This document shows positions 9,492-18,201 of a stretch of 64,000 nt of DNA, piece after piece. Both the position numbers and the translations under genes were made by a program. The number at the start of each line of letters is the position of its first letter. Positions within the stretch are counted from its first letter, which is position 1. Below the pieces are notes generated by a model. That model worked only from the letters and a program-made list of their open reading frames with translations, was not told the origin of the DNA and ran no database searches. The stretch is taken from NCBI GenBank assembly GCA_019509785.1, contig JAEKLQ010000047.1:1-64000 (forward strand), given 5' to 3'. Origin of the DNA: Fibrobacterota bacterium (GTDB lineage: Bacteria > Fibrobacterota > Fibrobacteria > UBA11236).

Positions 9492-10305
9492 CCCGTCGGA
9501 TTTCGATTTCGTGGCCGCGCTGGTTCACCGGCGCCTCGGCATTCGGTTAGAGCCGGACAAAGGCTATTTGGTCGAATCGCGATTCCGGCGCATCTACGAA
9601 CGCATGGGCATGCGTACCGTTGGCGAATTCGTGGAGCGCCTGCGGGCAGGATCCCCCGAAACCTTGCTGATCGAGGCAATGGAGTCTTTAACCACAAATG
9701 AGACCTATTTCTTCCGGGACGGAACGCCTTTCGATGTACTGAGGGACAAAGTGATGCCCCGGGTGCTGGAAGCCAAACGAAGCGAACGCGCGCTCAACAT
9801 CTGGTCGGCGGCCTGCGCGACCGGCCAGGAACCCTATAGCATCGCCATGACCTTACGCGAGGCGTTCCCGCAGCTTAGCGATTGGAACGTCCAGATCTTC
9901 GCGACCGACGTTGCAGCGAGCGTGCTGGACAAGGCTCGTGCCGGGCTTTTCACCCAAGCCGAAGCCAATCGAGGATTAACGCCAGCCATGCTCCAGAAGT
10001 ATTTTTCCCGGGAAGACCAGGCTTGGCGAATGCGCGAGGATATCCGCCGCACCGTGAAATTCTGGCCCGTAAACCTTTGCCTCGAATGGCCAGTCTTCCC
10101 GCGTATGGACGTGATTTTCCTCCGGAACGTGCTGATTTACATGGACGAGACCGCAAAGCGCTCCATCTTCGCGCGCGCCCATAAGCTATTGCGTCCCGAG
10201 GGCTTCCTGTTCCTCGGCGCGGCCGAAAGTACCTTCAACTTAGGAGACTTCTTCCGGAGGACGGAGTGGGAAGTATCCGGCTGCTTCCGTCCGGTGGCGG
10301 TGTAG
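9481..10305 (+). CDS. cheR: Chemotaxis receptor methyltransferase CheR
   Basis: A 274-residue SAM-dependent glutamate methyltransferase. The N-terminal helical domain carries SLTTNETYFFRD, followed by the SAM-binding stretch IWSAACATGQEPYSIAM and the DVIFLRNVLIYMD motif near the active site. It adds methyl groups to receptor glutamates and works against CheB. The start is a GTG at 9481 that overlaps the cheB end by 11 nt. The C-terminal region GFLFLGAAES is typical. The stop TAG is followed at once by the ATG of the CheX-like gene. Confidence 0.94.
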   Translation: MAISPSDFDFVAALVHRRLGIRLEPDKGYLVESRFRRIYERMGMRTVGEFVERLRAGSPETLLIEAMESLTTNETYFFRDGTPFDVLRDKVMPRVLEAKRSERALNIWSAACATGQEPYSIAMTLREAFPQLSDWNVQIFATDVAASVLDKARAGLFTQAEANRGLTPAMLQKYFSREDQAWRMREDIRRTVKFWPVNLCLEWPVFPRMDVIFLRNVLIYMDETAKRSIFARAHKLLRPEGFLFLGAAESTFNLGDFFRRTEWEVSGCFRPVAV

Positions 10306-10935
10306 ATGAAAGAGATCCAATTGCGGGAAGTTATCGGGAAAAGCCTTCCGAAAATCGCCGCCGCCTCGATTAACGCCGTTTATCCAATCCGTTTCCAGGC
10401 ATTGGAAGAGCCCTCGCGCGATTATACCGTGGACGGGCAAGCGGTGGGCAGTCAACTCAACTATTCCCGGAATTTCCAAGTGTGCGCCTTTTTAATTACG
10501 GAGGCGAGCCAAATTTTCAAGTTGGGCCAGCGGGCTTTTCCCAAGCAAGGGCATATGGAAAGCCTGAAGATGGTGGTTTCGGCCAATGGGGAAGCGCTCA
10601 ATACCATCATGAGCAAGGTGGCTTACCTGATGGGGAAGATGGACGAGGACACGGAAGTCGCCACTACTCACGCGTGTAATTACGCTCCGGCTCATTTCAA
10701 GGCCCGATGGAGCGCATTGAAAAAGCGCAAACCGCTTTTCAGCAGCGCGGCATCGTTCCGGGTCTCTTCCCGCAAACCCCGGACGAAGGCGTCGATGCCG
10801 GCGGCTTCCGGGCGCCCGTACCTTTCGTCCTTGATATCGATATCGTGGATGATTTCCGCTAGCGCCGCCAATCCGGGGGTTTTGCCTAGGGCGAAAGTTT
10901 TAAGCAGGCTTTCGAAAGTACAGTTCTCGCCATGA
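10306..10935 (+). CDS. CheX/CheC-like phosphatase, 3' end probably replaced
   Basis: The ATG directly abuts the cheR stop, which argues for a translated operon member. Residues 1-128 look like a CheX-type protein: the key pattern S-x3-E-x2-N of CheC/CheX/FliY phosphatases appears as S92, E96 and N99 (SANGEALNTIMSKVAYLMGKM). Such proteins hydrolyse CheY-P. From about residue 129 the frame runs antisense through chrB and becomes Ser/Arg/Pro-rich shadow sequence, so the native C-terminus is probably lost. An alternative frame stops at 10679 and could mark a frameshift. Family membership rests on the short motif and operon context. The listed end is the formal stop, not the end of credible coding. 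Confidence 0.5.
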   Translation: MKEIQLREVIGKSLPKIAAASINAVYPIRFQALEEPSRDYTVDGQAVGSQLNYSRNFQVCAFLITEASQIFKLGQRAFPKQGHMESLKMVVSANGEALNTIMSKVAYLMGKMDEDTEVATTHACNYAPAHFKARWSALKKRKPLFSSAASFRVSSRKPRTKASMPAASGRPYLSSLISISWMISASAANPGVLPRAKVLSRLSKVQFSP

Positions 10936-11669
10936 TGGCCGAATACCGCCCCTTCCATATCGAAGGGCAGGGCAGGAGGGGCCACGGATCGGGCGCTCTT
11001 CGTCCCCACGAATCCGAAGCGGGCTTTGGGATCGATGAAGGTGCGGATGAGCCAAGCCGAAGCCAGGCGATCAACGTGCATTCCGGCCCGAGTCACCCAT
11101 TTCCGGCCCCGGTAATCGCGTGCATTCAGTCCCGACGGAGCGAGGGCGGCCGGGAGCGCGCTGCCTTCTTTTCTTTCCAGCGATTTCTTCAGGGCATCCA
11201 ACTGGCCTTTTATGGCAGCGGCTGCCTTGGATGGGAAATAGTCCCGTTTGGCGATGGACCCATGGGACCGGATTAAATCTTGCAAAGACGCGCGCATGGC
11301 TTGGATACGTTCCGCCGATCCCTTCTTCCGGGCCTGGATCAATTGGCGGTGGAACGCGGCGAGTTCTTTTGAGAACCCGAGATACTCCTGATCCCTGGCT
11401 GCTTGGAATAACCGGATGAATTCCCGATCCTCCGCGCTCGCATGGGTGGCCGTCATCAAGGAGGCTTTTCCGCCTCCATCCACTATGGTCTGGCGGATCC
11501 ATTCCAGATCTTCCTCCGTTTCCCGGTTTTTCGGAAGCGCGTAGACGCTCCCTTTCAGATTGATGGCGCCAAGGGCCTGGAGCCGACGCCAAACCCGGAC
11601 CCGCAGATTGGAACGGGACACGGAAACTTCGAACATCAATAGCAGCCATTCCCGGGGTTTCGCGCTCAT
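10692..11669 (-). CDS. chrB: Chromate resistance protein ChrB
   Basis: A 325-residue protein with the ChrB N-terminal region (WLLLMFEVSVSRSNLRVRVWRRL, read from residue 9) and the ChrB C-terminal domain (RKWVTRAGMHVDRLASAWLI, FGHHGENCTFESLL, IIHDIDIKDERYG). In characterised systems ChrB acts as a chromate-responsive regulator of chrA. The start at 11669 has GAGGA about 10 nt upstream; an in-frame extension to 11777 would cover the divergent chrA start and is rejected. It is divergent from chrA across 77 bp. Its 3' end overlaps the tail of the chemotaxis operon frame by 244 bp. Confidence 0.92.
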   Translation of the reverse strand: MSAKPREWLLLMFEVSVSRSNLRVRVWRRLQALGAINLKGSVYALPKNRETEEDLEWIRQTIVDGGGKASLMTATHASAEDREFIRLFQAARDQEYLGFSKELAAFHRQLIQARKKGSAERIQAMRASLQDLIRSHGSIAKRDYFPSKAAAAIKGQLDALKKSLERKEGSALPAALAPSGLNARDYRGRKWVTRAGMHVDRLASAWLIRTFIDPKARFGFVGTKSARSVAPPALPFDMEGAVFGHHGENCTFESLLKTFALGKTPGLAALAEIIHDIDIKDERYGRPEAAGIDAFVRGLREETRNDAALLKSGLRFFNALHRALK

Positions 11670-11707
11670 GCCTTCGGTATCCTCGACGAAAAAAATAGAT
11701 TGAAACG

Positions 11708-11729
11708 GGTATTTCAAAAAAGTAATACC
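11708..11729. promoter_or_regulatory. Inverted repeat in the chrB-chrA divergent promoter
   Basis: GGTATT (11708-11713) and AATACC (11724-11729) form 6-bp inverted arms around an A-rich 10-nt centre, midway between the two divergent starts. TATTTCA also occurs twice in direct orientation (11710-11716 and 11729-11735). The position and AT-richness suit an operator bound by ChrB; binding is inferred. Confidence 0.4.
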
Positions 11730-11746
11730 TATTTCAGGAAACGAGC

Positions 11747-12940
11747 ATGGAAACGCCCGCCGCCGAAAAGATCGCATTGGAAAGGGAAATGGAAGAGTAT
11801 ACCCTGTCCCAACTCCTGGTCTACTTCCTAAAGCTCGGAACCTTGGGCTTCGGGGGCCCGATAGCCCTGGTCGGCTATATGGATCGGGACCTCGTCGGCG
11901 AACGGCGATGGATCTCCAAGGAGCAATACCTGCGCGGCCTCGCCGTCGCGCAGCTCGCGCCCGGCCCGCTGGCGGCCCAACTCGCCATGTATATCGGATA
12001 CCTGAAGGGCGGAATCCCGGGATCGGCCCTGGTCGGATTCGCCTTCGTGATCCCTTCCTTCCTCATGGTCGTGGCTTTGGGATGGTTGTACGTCCGGTTC
12101 GGCGGGATAGCCTGGATGCAATCCGCCTTCTACGGGATAGGCGCGGCCGTCATCGGCATCATCGTCAAGTCGGCCCATAAGCTCACCAAGCTGAGCCTGA
12201 AGAAGGACCCGCTCCTTTGGGGGTTATTCGCGGCCGTCGCTTTCGTCACCGCCTACACCGAGAAAGAGATCGCTTGGCTGTTCCTGGCGTGCGGGCTCGT
12301 GACCTTGGGCGCTCGCCTTTCCGGCCGGCCGGGCGTTCGCAAGGCGCAAACCCTGCTTGCGCCTATCGGTTTGGCATTCGCGCAATCGGCGCCCGTTCCC
12401 GCGGCGGTCGGGTTGGGTAAGCTATTCCTCTATTTCGTGAAGGGAGGGGCATTCGTATTCGGCAGCGGATTGGCCATCGTGCCTTTCCTATACGGCGGCG
12501 TGGTCCGGGAATACCATTGGCTCAACGAGCGGCAGTTCCTGGATGCGGTTGCCGTGGCCATGATTACGCCGGGACCGGTGGTCATCACCGTCGGATTCAT
12601 CGGATTCCTGATCGCGGGGCTGCCTGGAGCCTCCGCGGCCGCGGCCGGCGTGTTCGCGCCTACATGGTTTTTCGTGGTCATCCTGGCACCTTACTTCGAA
12701 AAACACGGGAAGAACCAAAAGTTGGCTGCCTTCGTGGAGGGCGTGACCGCCGCCGCGACCGGGGCCATCGCGGGCGCGGTTTTCGTATTGGGCAAACGTT
12801 CCATCGTGGATCTCCCGACGATCCTCATCGCCCTGGCCGCTTTCGCCGTCGTATTCAAGACCAAGTTTCCGGAGCCCATCCTTATCCTCGCGGCAGGCGC
12901 TTTGGGGTGGACGCTCCGTCATTTCGGGATAGGAGGGTAA
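11747..12940 (+). CDS. chrA: Chromate efflux transporter ChrA
   Basis: A 397-residue inner-membrane CHR-family transporter made of two homologous halves. The first carries LGTLGFGGPIALVGYMD and AQLAPGPLAAQLAMYIGY; the second carries GGAFVFGSGLAIVPFL and AVAMITPGPVVITVGFIGF. About ten hydrophobic helices are visible. It exports chromate using the proton-motive force. The length is normal for long-chain ChrA. It is divergent from chrB and is followed 1 nt later by a DUF1259 gene with its own GGAGGG site, giving a probable chrA-led operon. Confidence 0.95.
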   Translation: METPAAEKIALEREMEEYTLSQLLVYFLKLGTLGFGGPIALVGYMDRDLVGERRWISKEQYLRGLAVAQLAPGPLAAQLAMYIGYLKGGIPGSALVGFAFVIPSFLMVVALGWLYVRFGGIAWMQSAFYGIGAAVIGIIVKSAHKLTKLSLKKDPLLWGLFAAVAFVTAYTEKEIAWLFLACGLVTLGARLSGRPGVRKAQTLLAPIGLAFAQSAPVPAAVGLGKLFLYFVKGGAFVFGSGLAIVPFLYGGVVREYHWLNERQFLDAVAVAMITPGPVVITVGFIGFLIAGLPGASAAAAGVFAPTWFFVVILAPYFEKHGKNQKLAAFVEGVTAAATGAIAGAVFVLGKRSIVDLPTILIALAAFAVVFKTKFPEPILILAAGALGWTLRHFGIGG

Positions 12941-12941
12941 C

Positions 12942-13847
12942 ATGCGGGTTTCATCGGGTGTTTGCGTGGCTATGGTAGTGGCCGGTTCGTTGGCGGCGTA
13001 CGGGAAGGACCTGCTTTCCGATACGAGCAGGATCCAATCCCTCACGGGAATGAAAGGCGCGTGGAACGCGAAGGAAGGCGTCTTTAAGGTCTCCAGCCCG
13101 CGCACCGACCTCCCCGTTTCCGTGGACGGATTCGCGATGCCGCCCTTCATGGGGCTAACGACTTGGGTGGGATTCTTTGATGGCGGGAAGGCCGAGGCCA
13201 TGATCATGGGGGATCTGGTCCTTTTCCAGGACGAAGTCGATCCGGTGCTGGACGCCTTGCTCGCGAGCGGCGTGCAGGTGACCGCCTTGCACAATCATTT
13301 CTTCTACGACAATCCCAAGGTGTACTTCATGCACGTTTCCGGGGACGACAGCTTGGCCCGCCTGGCAGGGGGCGTGGGCAAGGCCATGGAGGCCGTGAAA
13401 TCGATCCGCAAAGCGCATGCGGCCTTGCCGCTCGCCTTCGAGGGCCCGGCTATCGGGAGCCCCAGCGCCATTACCCCAAAGCCCCTCGAGGCCGTCTTCG
13501 GGCAAGAAGGGGAGAAGAAGGACGGCATGATCAAGTTCATCTTCGGCCGTAAGACCCGCATGCCCTGCGGATGCGAGGCCGGGAAGGGGATGGGCGTGAA
13601 TACCTGGGCGGCTTTCGCGGGGAAAGACGAAGCGGCGTTGGTTGACGGGGACTTCGCCATGCGGGAAGAGGAAATCCAGGGCGTGCTCAAGGCCCTGCGC
13701 CAGGCCGGCATCCACATCGTCGCCATACACCAGCATATGATCGAAGAGAAGCCGAGGATCCTTTTCCTGCATTATTGGGGCAAAGGCAAGGCGGCGGAAT
13801 TGGCCCAAGGGATCCGTTCGGCGCTCGCGACCCAAGCGAAAGACTGA
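12942..13847 (+). CDS. DUF1259 (LppY/LpqO-like) secreted protein, ChrL-like
   Basis: A 301-residue exported protein with a signal peptide (about residues 1-21) and two DUF1259 halves, each with an Asp/Glu-rich stretch and a histidine motif: TALHNHFFYDNPKVYFMH and VAIHQHMIEEKPRILFLHYWG. Relatives are annotated LppY/LpqO, and one such gene (chrL) belongs to a described actinobacterial chromate-resistance cluster. The biochemical role is unknown. The paired histidines suggest metal binding, which is inference. It is tightly coupled behind chrA (1-nt gap, strong GGAGGG). Confidence 0.88.
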   Translation: MRVSSGVCVAMVVAGSLAAYGKDLLSDTSRIQSLTGMKGAWNAKEGVFKVSSPRTDLPVSVDGFAMPPFMGLTTWVGFFDGGKAEAMIMGDLVLFQDEVDPVLDALLASGVQVTALHNHFFYDNPKVYFMHVSGDDSLARLAGGVGKAMEAVKSIRKAHAALPLAFEGPAIGSPSAITPKPLEAVFGQEGEKKDGMIKFIFGRKTRMPCGCEAGKGMGVNTWAAFAGKDEAALVDGDFAMREEEIQGVLKALRQAGIHIVAIHQHMIEEKPRILFLHYWGKGKAAELAQGIRSALATQAKD

Positions 13848-13849
13848 GA

Positions 13850-14824
13850 ATGCGCGTAATTGCCCCGCGGTTCCACCCGGCGCTGCTCCTCTTCGCAACC
13901 GCCGTCTTCGCGACCTCGCCTACCGCTTTGATCGTCTTGCCCGGCGTGTCGGGGCGAATCGATCATCTCGCCCTGGATGCGGCGGGTAAAAGATTGTTCG
14001 TGGCCGCATTGGGCAATAATTCGGTCGAGGTGGTGGACCTCTCCGCAAGCAAGCCCATCCGTTCACTGCAGGGACTGGCTGAGCCCCAGGGCGTCGCGTA
14101 TATCCCGGCATCGGGCCATCTTTATGTCGCCGATGGGGGCGATGGCAAAGTGATTGTCTTCGACGCCAAGACCTTCGAACGCTTGCGGATCCTGGAACTG
14201 GGAAGCGATGCGGATAACGTACGCGTCGATCCCCATGGGGAACGGGTTTATGTCGGGTACGGGGACGGGGGAATCGCCGCCATCGAGGATGCTTCTGGCA
14301 GGATCGTTTGGAGGGCTACGCTTCCGGGTCATCCCGAGGCCTTCCAATGCGAATCATCGGGTTCGCGCCTATTCGTCAATATCCCGGATGCCGGAGAGAT
14401 CGCCGTGATCGAAAAGGATCATGGCCGCCTCATCGCGCATTGGAAAACCGGGGATCTGAAATCCAATTTCCCGATGGCCTTGGATGAAGCCGGACATCGC
14501 CTTTTCGTAGGATTCCGTAGCCCGCCGGCGCTCGCCGTTTTCGACGCGGACAAAGGGAAAATGCTGGCTCGGGAAACGATCCATCGGGATGCCGATGACG
14601 TGTATTGGGATTCCGCTTCCACCCGGATTCTGATCGCCTGCGGAGAAGGGATTCTGGATCGCTTCACGGGGACCGGGCCTCAAGCCCTGAAAAGGCTGGA
14701 ACCCATATCGACCAGGAACGGAGCCCGCACCGGCATTTTCGATCCGGAAGATAAGGTCTTCTACCTCGCGATTCCGAAGCGATGGAACTCGGCGGCGGAG
14801 ATCCGGGTTATCCCCCTTGAGTGA
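13850..14824 (+). CDS. YncE-like beta-propeller protein, exported
   Basis: A 324-residue protein with a signal peptide (about residues 1-22) and repeated propeller blades such as GKRLFVAALGNNSVEVVDL, GHLYVADGGDGKVIVFD and GERVYVGYGDGGIAAIE, typical of the YncE/YVTN family. These fold into a seven-bladed beta-propeller and usually act as periplasmic binding or scaffold proteins. No catalytic motif is visible. The ATG at 13850 follows the DUF1259 stop by 2 nt, so it is co-transcribed with the chromate genes. Its link to chromate is only by position. Confidence 0.82.
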   Translation: MRVIAPRFHPALLLFATAVFATSPTALIVLPGVSGRIDHLALDAAGKRLFVAALGNNSVEVVDLSASKPIRSLQGLAEPQGVAYIPASGHLYVADGGDGKVIVFDAKTFERLRILELGSDADNVRVDPHGERVYVGYGDGGIAAIEDASGRIVWRATLPGHPEAFQCESSGSRLFVNIPDAGEIAVIEKDHGRLIAHWKTGDLKSNFPMALDEAGHRLFVGFRSPPALAVFDADKGKMLARETIHRDADDVYWDSASTRILIACGEGILDRFTGTGPQALKRLEPISTRNGARTGIFDPEDKVFYLAIPKRWNSAAEIRVIPLE

Positions 14825-14859
14825 AACCGGGTTGGCCGAGAGTTAACTTTGCCGGTAAA

Positions 14860-15894
14860 ATGCGTCCCTTCATCCTCGCGATCCTTTCCGCATTCCTATT
14901 CGGCCTTTCGACGCCCTTAAGCAAAGGGTTGCTCGCGCATTGGACCTCGCAACAATTGGCCGGACTGCTCTACTTGGGCGCGGCCTTGGGAGTGTCTTTA
15001 CCGCTGGTCATCAGTCGCGCGGGCTTCTTCTCCGCCCGCCTCGGTAAAACGAATTTCCTCAGGCTTGCCGGCGCCATCCTTTTCGGCGGTATCTTGGGCC
15101 CCCTTTTCCTATTAGCCGGTCTCAGCCTCGCTTCCGCATCATCCGTTTCGCTCTGGCTCAACCTGGAAATGGTCGCGACCTCGGTCCTCGCCGTACTTCT
15201 GTTCCGGGATCACTTGGGATTCCGGGGGTGGTCGGGGGCCGCCTGCGTTCTGGTGGCGGGCGTACTCCTGTCCTGGGGCGAAGGCGCCGCCGGCCTGCGC
15301 GCGGGAGTGTTCCTGGGCGCGGCCTGCATTTGTTGGGGCATGGACAATAACCTGACGGCCTTGATCGATGGGTTAACGCCTTTGCAGAGTACGTTCTGGA
15401 AAGGACTGGTGGCGGGAAGCGTGAACCTCGCATTAGGCCTTTGGCTGGCGCGGATTCCCGACCCGTCCCGCGCGGGGCTTTTCGGCGCCCTGGGCCTGGG
15501 TGCGATTTCCTACGGGGCCAGTATCGTCCTTTACATCAAGGCCGCGCAGGCCTTAGGGGCCAGCCGAAGCCAAATGATTTTCGCCTCGGCGCCTTTATTC
15601 GGATGGCTCGGTTCGGCGGTTTGGCTCCGGGAGGGCTTGACGCCTATGCAGGGATTGGCGTTCGGATTCCAGGCGTTGGGAACCTTCCTCCTTTTCAAAG
15701 ACCGGCATAGTCATGCCCATTTCCATGAAGCCATGGCGCATACCCATGAACATCAGCATCAGGATGGGCATCATACCCATTCGCATCCCGGGTTAACCGG
15801 GAATTTCCGCCACACCCATCCGCATACCCACGAACCGCTTTCCCACTCCCATCCCCATTGGCCGGATCTCCATCATCGGCACGCCCACTCCTGA
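14860..15894 (+). CDS. EamA/DMT-family exporter with histidine-rich C-terminal tail
   Basis: A 344-residue membrane protein with about ten TM helices in two EamA repeats (FLFGLSTPLSKGLL; FLGAACICWGMDNNLTALID). It ends in a cytosolic tail of about 60 residues packed with HTH, HSH and HEHQH runs, as in metal-transporting CDF and ZIP proteins. The tail argues for metal sensing or export rather than amino-acid export. A GTG at 14821 overlapping the previous stop is an alternative start. I prefer ATG 14860 because it begins directly with the first helix (MRPFILAILSAFLFG). It is the last gene of the chrA-led run and ends before a strong terminator. Confidence 0.85.
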   Translation: MRPFILAILSAFLFGLSTPLSKGLLAHWTSQQLAGLLYLGAALGVSLPLVISRAGFFSARLGKTNFLRLAGAILFGGILGPLFLLAGLSLASASSVSLWLNLEMVATSVLAVLLFRDHLGFRGWSGAACVLVAGVLLSWGEGAAGLRAGVFLGAACICWGMDNNLTALIDGLTPLQSTFWKGLVAGSVNLALGLWLARIPDPSRAGLFGALGLGAISYGASIVLYIKAAQALGASRSQMIFASAPLFGWLGSAVWLREGLTPMQGLAFGFQALGTFLLFKDRHSHAHFHEAMAHTHEHQHQDGHHTHSHPGLTGNFRHTHPHTHEPLSHSHPHWPDLHHRHAHS

Positions 15895-15946
15895 ATTGTT
15901 ATGCGGCCAGCCTCCAATAGGTATTAGGGATTCAATTCCACGACAC

Positions 15947-15970
15947 CGCTTAATCCCATTAAGCGTTTTT
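15947..15970 (+). terminator. Rho-independent terminator of the chrA operon
   Basis: A perfect 8-bp stem CGCTTAAT/ATTAAGCG with a CCC loop is followed by TTTTT (15966-15970). It lies 52 bp after the DMT gene and before the TIGR02147 gene, separating the two transcription units. Confidence 0.85.
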
Positions 15971-16063
15971 CCGGGAGCCCGACCGTGGATTTGCGGGCCT
16001 TGAGCCGGATATTCCCGGGCAACGCCTATATTTCCAAGGTATCCGCGGGGAAGGCGGGTCTGT

Positions 16064-16900
16064 ATGGATTCCATCTACGCCTACACCGATTACCGCCAAT
16101 TCCTGTCTGACTTCTATCGCGAGAAGAAGGCCGCCAATCGGCATTTTTCCCATCGCCATGTCGCGGCTAAGGTAGGGATCAAATCGACCGGGCATTTTTC
16201 CCTTATCCTACAAGGGAAGGCGAATATCTCCCCGGAGCTCAGCCTCCGCCTCGGCGAGTTCATGAAGCTGCGCAAGCGGGAGGCGGAATATTTCGAATCG
16301 ATGGTGGCTTATGGCCAGGCCAAATCGGATGCCGCCCGCCGCAAGGCCTGGGAACGCCTCGTCTCCCACAAGGAATGCCGGGTCGACATCGTGGAACCGG
16401 ACCGATTCGAGTACTATGAAAAGTGGTACTATAGCGCGGTGCTGCGCATGCTCGATATCTACCCGTTCTCCGGCGATCATGCCAAACTGGCCCGCATGCT
16501 GGATCCTCCCATCACCCCGGCCGAGGCGAAGAAGGCCATCTCCCTGCTCGCGCGCCTGGACTTCATCCGACCCAGGCCCGATGGCCGGTTCGAAACCACC
16601 GCGCGCACCCTTAGCACCGGCTACGCCGCGCGCTCGCCGCATATCACCGCGTTCCTGAAGCAATCGGCCGACCTGGCCCTGCGTGCCATCGAGGCCTTCC
16701 CCCGGCCGGAGCGGAACATCTCCAGCGTCCATTTCAGCGTATCCGAAGAAACCTTCCGAAAAATAGAGCAGGAGGCGCGGGACTTCCGGCGTAAGGTCAT
16801 GGCCATGGCTGAAGCGGATACGGCGCCCACGCGGGCTTATCAATTTAGCACCCAGATCTTCCCGCTTTCGGGCCGTTCCCCCAGGACGAGGCCGGGATGA
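16064..16900 (+). CDS. TIGR02147-family protein (Fibrobacter-type putative regulator)
   Basis: A 278-residue cytosolic protein that opens with YTDYRQFLSDFYREKKA, then a Cro/HTH-like segment (FSHRHVAAKVGIKSTGHFSL), then EYYEKWYYSAVLRMLDIYPF and a winged-helix-like region. This layout matches TIGR02147, a paralogous family defined in Fibrobacter succinogenes and presumed to be transcriptional regulators. It is the best taxonomic clue in the window. It overlaps the downstream lipoprotein gene by ATGA, so the two are translated together. The DNA target is unknown. Confidence 0.85.
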   Translation: MDSIYAYTDYRQFLSDFYREKKAANRHFSHRHVAAKVGIKSTGHFSLILQGKANISPELSLRLGEFMKLRKREAEYFESMVAYGQAKSDAARRKAWERLVSHKECRVDIVEPDRFEYYEKWYYSAVLRMLDIYPFSGDHAKLARMLDPPITPAEAKKAISLLARLDFIRPRPDGRFETTARTLSTGYAARSPHITAFLKQSADLALRAIEAFPRPERNISSVHFSVSEETFRKIEQEARDFRRKVMAMAEADTAPTRAYQFSTQIFPLSGRSPRTRPG

Positions 16901-18093
16901 AGCGGATCCTCGCCTGCCTGTTCTTCTCGGGCATCGCCTTGGCCTGTTGGCGTTGCGAGGGCGGCGGATCCTCGGAAACGGAAGGATTGACCCTCGCTGG
17001 CCGGGTCGTCGATTCCGCCCAGCATCCCTGGCCCCGCGCCCGCGTCGCTCTTTTCCCGGCGGCTCCGGCTGGCCGGGCCGACAGCCTGCCCGCGGCGATG
17101 GATTCCACGCGCAGCGATGCCGCCGGCCGCTTCGCCTTCCGCGGCGTCGCGCCCGGCTCCTATTCCGTAACCATCCTGTCGGAAGATTCCTCCCACGCGG
17201 CCATGCGCGCGGGGATCGAAGTCGCCGGCGACGATAGCCTGGAAGCATTATCCCTGCGTCCCGCGTCGTCGCTTACCGGCCAGGTTCCGCCGGGATTCCC
17301 GTACAGCCGCGCCAAACAGGTCGGCTTGCTCGGCACGCCGTTCGGCAGCCCGGTTTCCGCGGACGGCAGCTACCGGATTACCGGTATCACCGAAGGGACC
17401 TATCCCTTGGGCCTGATCCTGCGAACGGCGGAAACGCCCTCAAATCCGTCCGTCATCGGCGCGCTGGATACGGTGCAAGCGCTGCCGGGGCAAGCCATCG
17501 TCGCCCCGTCCCTCCAGGTCCCCGCCTTGCCCGGCACGGGTCCTTTCCTCGTCGATGACTTTGCCGATTGCGATCTGCGGAATTCCCTGCGGGGCCTATG
17601 GTGGACCGGGGGCGACGGGGCGGATTCCCGCGTGCCCAGGTTCGATGCGGCCGATCCCCAGGACGGCTCCGGCGGATGCGCGGCGCGTTTCACCTTCGCT
17701 TTCGGGCACGCGGCCCAGTACCCTTTTGTCGGCATCGGAACCTACTTCTGGCCCTATACGGACTCCTTGCCCCGGGCCGTGGATTTCACGGGAGCGACGG
17801 GGATCTCGTTCCGGATGAAAGGCAGCGGCGTCGCCATGGAGGTGCTCCTGCAATCGTCCGTCTCGGGGATCGTATCCGGCCAGGGCTTCAACATCGATAG
17901 CATCCCCGCGACGTGGACTACCTACAGCCTTGACTTCGGCGCCGACATGAAAGACAGCTACGACTCCGCCGATATCCGCAGTTGGCGGCAAAGGCGGAAG
18001 GCGATTACCCATATCCAGTTCGATGCCATCCCCGCCGCGGGAATCGATACCGGCACCATCTGGATCGACGACTTGCGCATCCTGCGGCCTTAG
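16897..18093 (+). CDS. Secreted lipoprotein-like protein with carboxypeptidase-regulatory-like and carbohydrate-binding-like domains
   Basis: A 398-residue exported protein. Its hydrophobic leader ends at C17 or C20 (IALACWRC), a near-lipobox. Residues about 30-110 resemble a carboxypeptidase regulatory-like beta-sandwich (LAGRVVDSAQ, AGRFAFRGVAPGSYSVTI), with a second weaker repeat up to about 200. Residues about 210-398 (FLVDDFADCDLRNSLRG, ISFRMKGSG, IWIDDLRIL) look like a CBM11/CIA30-type jelly roll. No catalytic residues were recognised. Coupling to a TIGR02147 gene suggests a regulated surface component, possibly binding polysaccharide. Confidence 0.7.
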   Translation: MKRILACLFFSGIALACWRCEGGGSSETEGLTLAGRVVDSAQHPWPRARVALFPAAPAGRADSLPAAMDSTRSDAAGRFAFRGVAPGSYSVTILSEDSSHAAMRAGIEVAGDDSLEALSLRPASSLTGQVPPGFPYSRAKQVGLLGTPFGSPVSADGSYRITGITEGTYPLGLILRTAETPSNPSVIGALDTVQALPGQAIVAPSLQVPALPGTGPFLVDDFADCDLRNSLRGLWWTGGDGADSRVPRFDAADPQDGSGGCAARFTFAFGHAAQYPFVGIGTYFWPYTDSLPRAVDFTGATGISFRMKGSGVAMEVLLQSSVSGIVSGQGFNIDSIPATWTTYSLDFGADMKDSYDSADIRSWRQRRKAITHIQFDAIPAAGIDTGTIWIDDLRILRP

Positions 18094-18201
18094 CATCCCG
18101 CGGCCGTAAGCCCGGATCCGCTTTACGGCATTGAGCGGAATCGGATCTCCGCCGCTTGCCTGGCGCTTCGGCTTCCGATATGTTTCCGGACGGAGGTGGA
18201 T

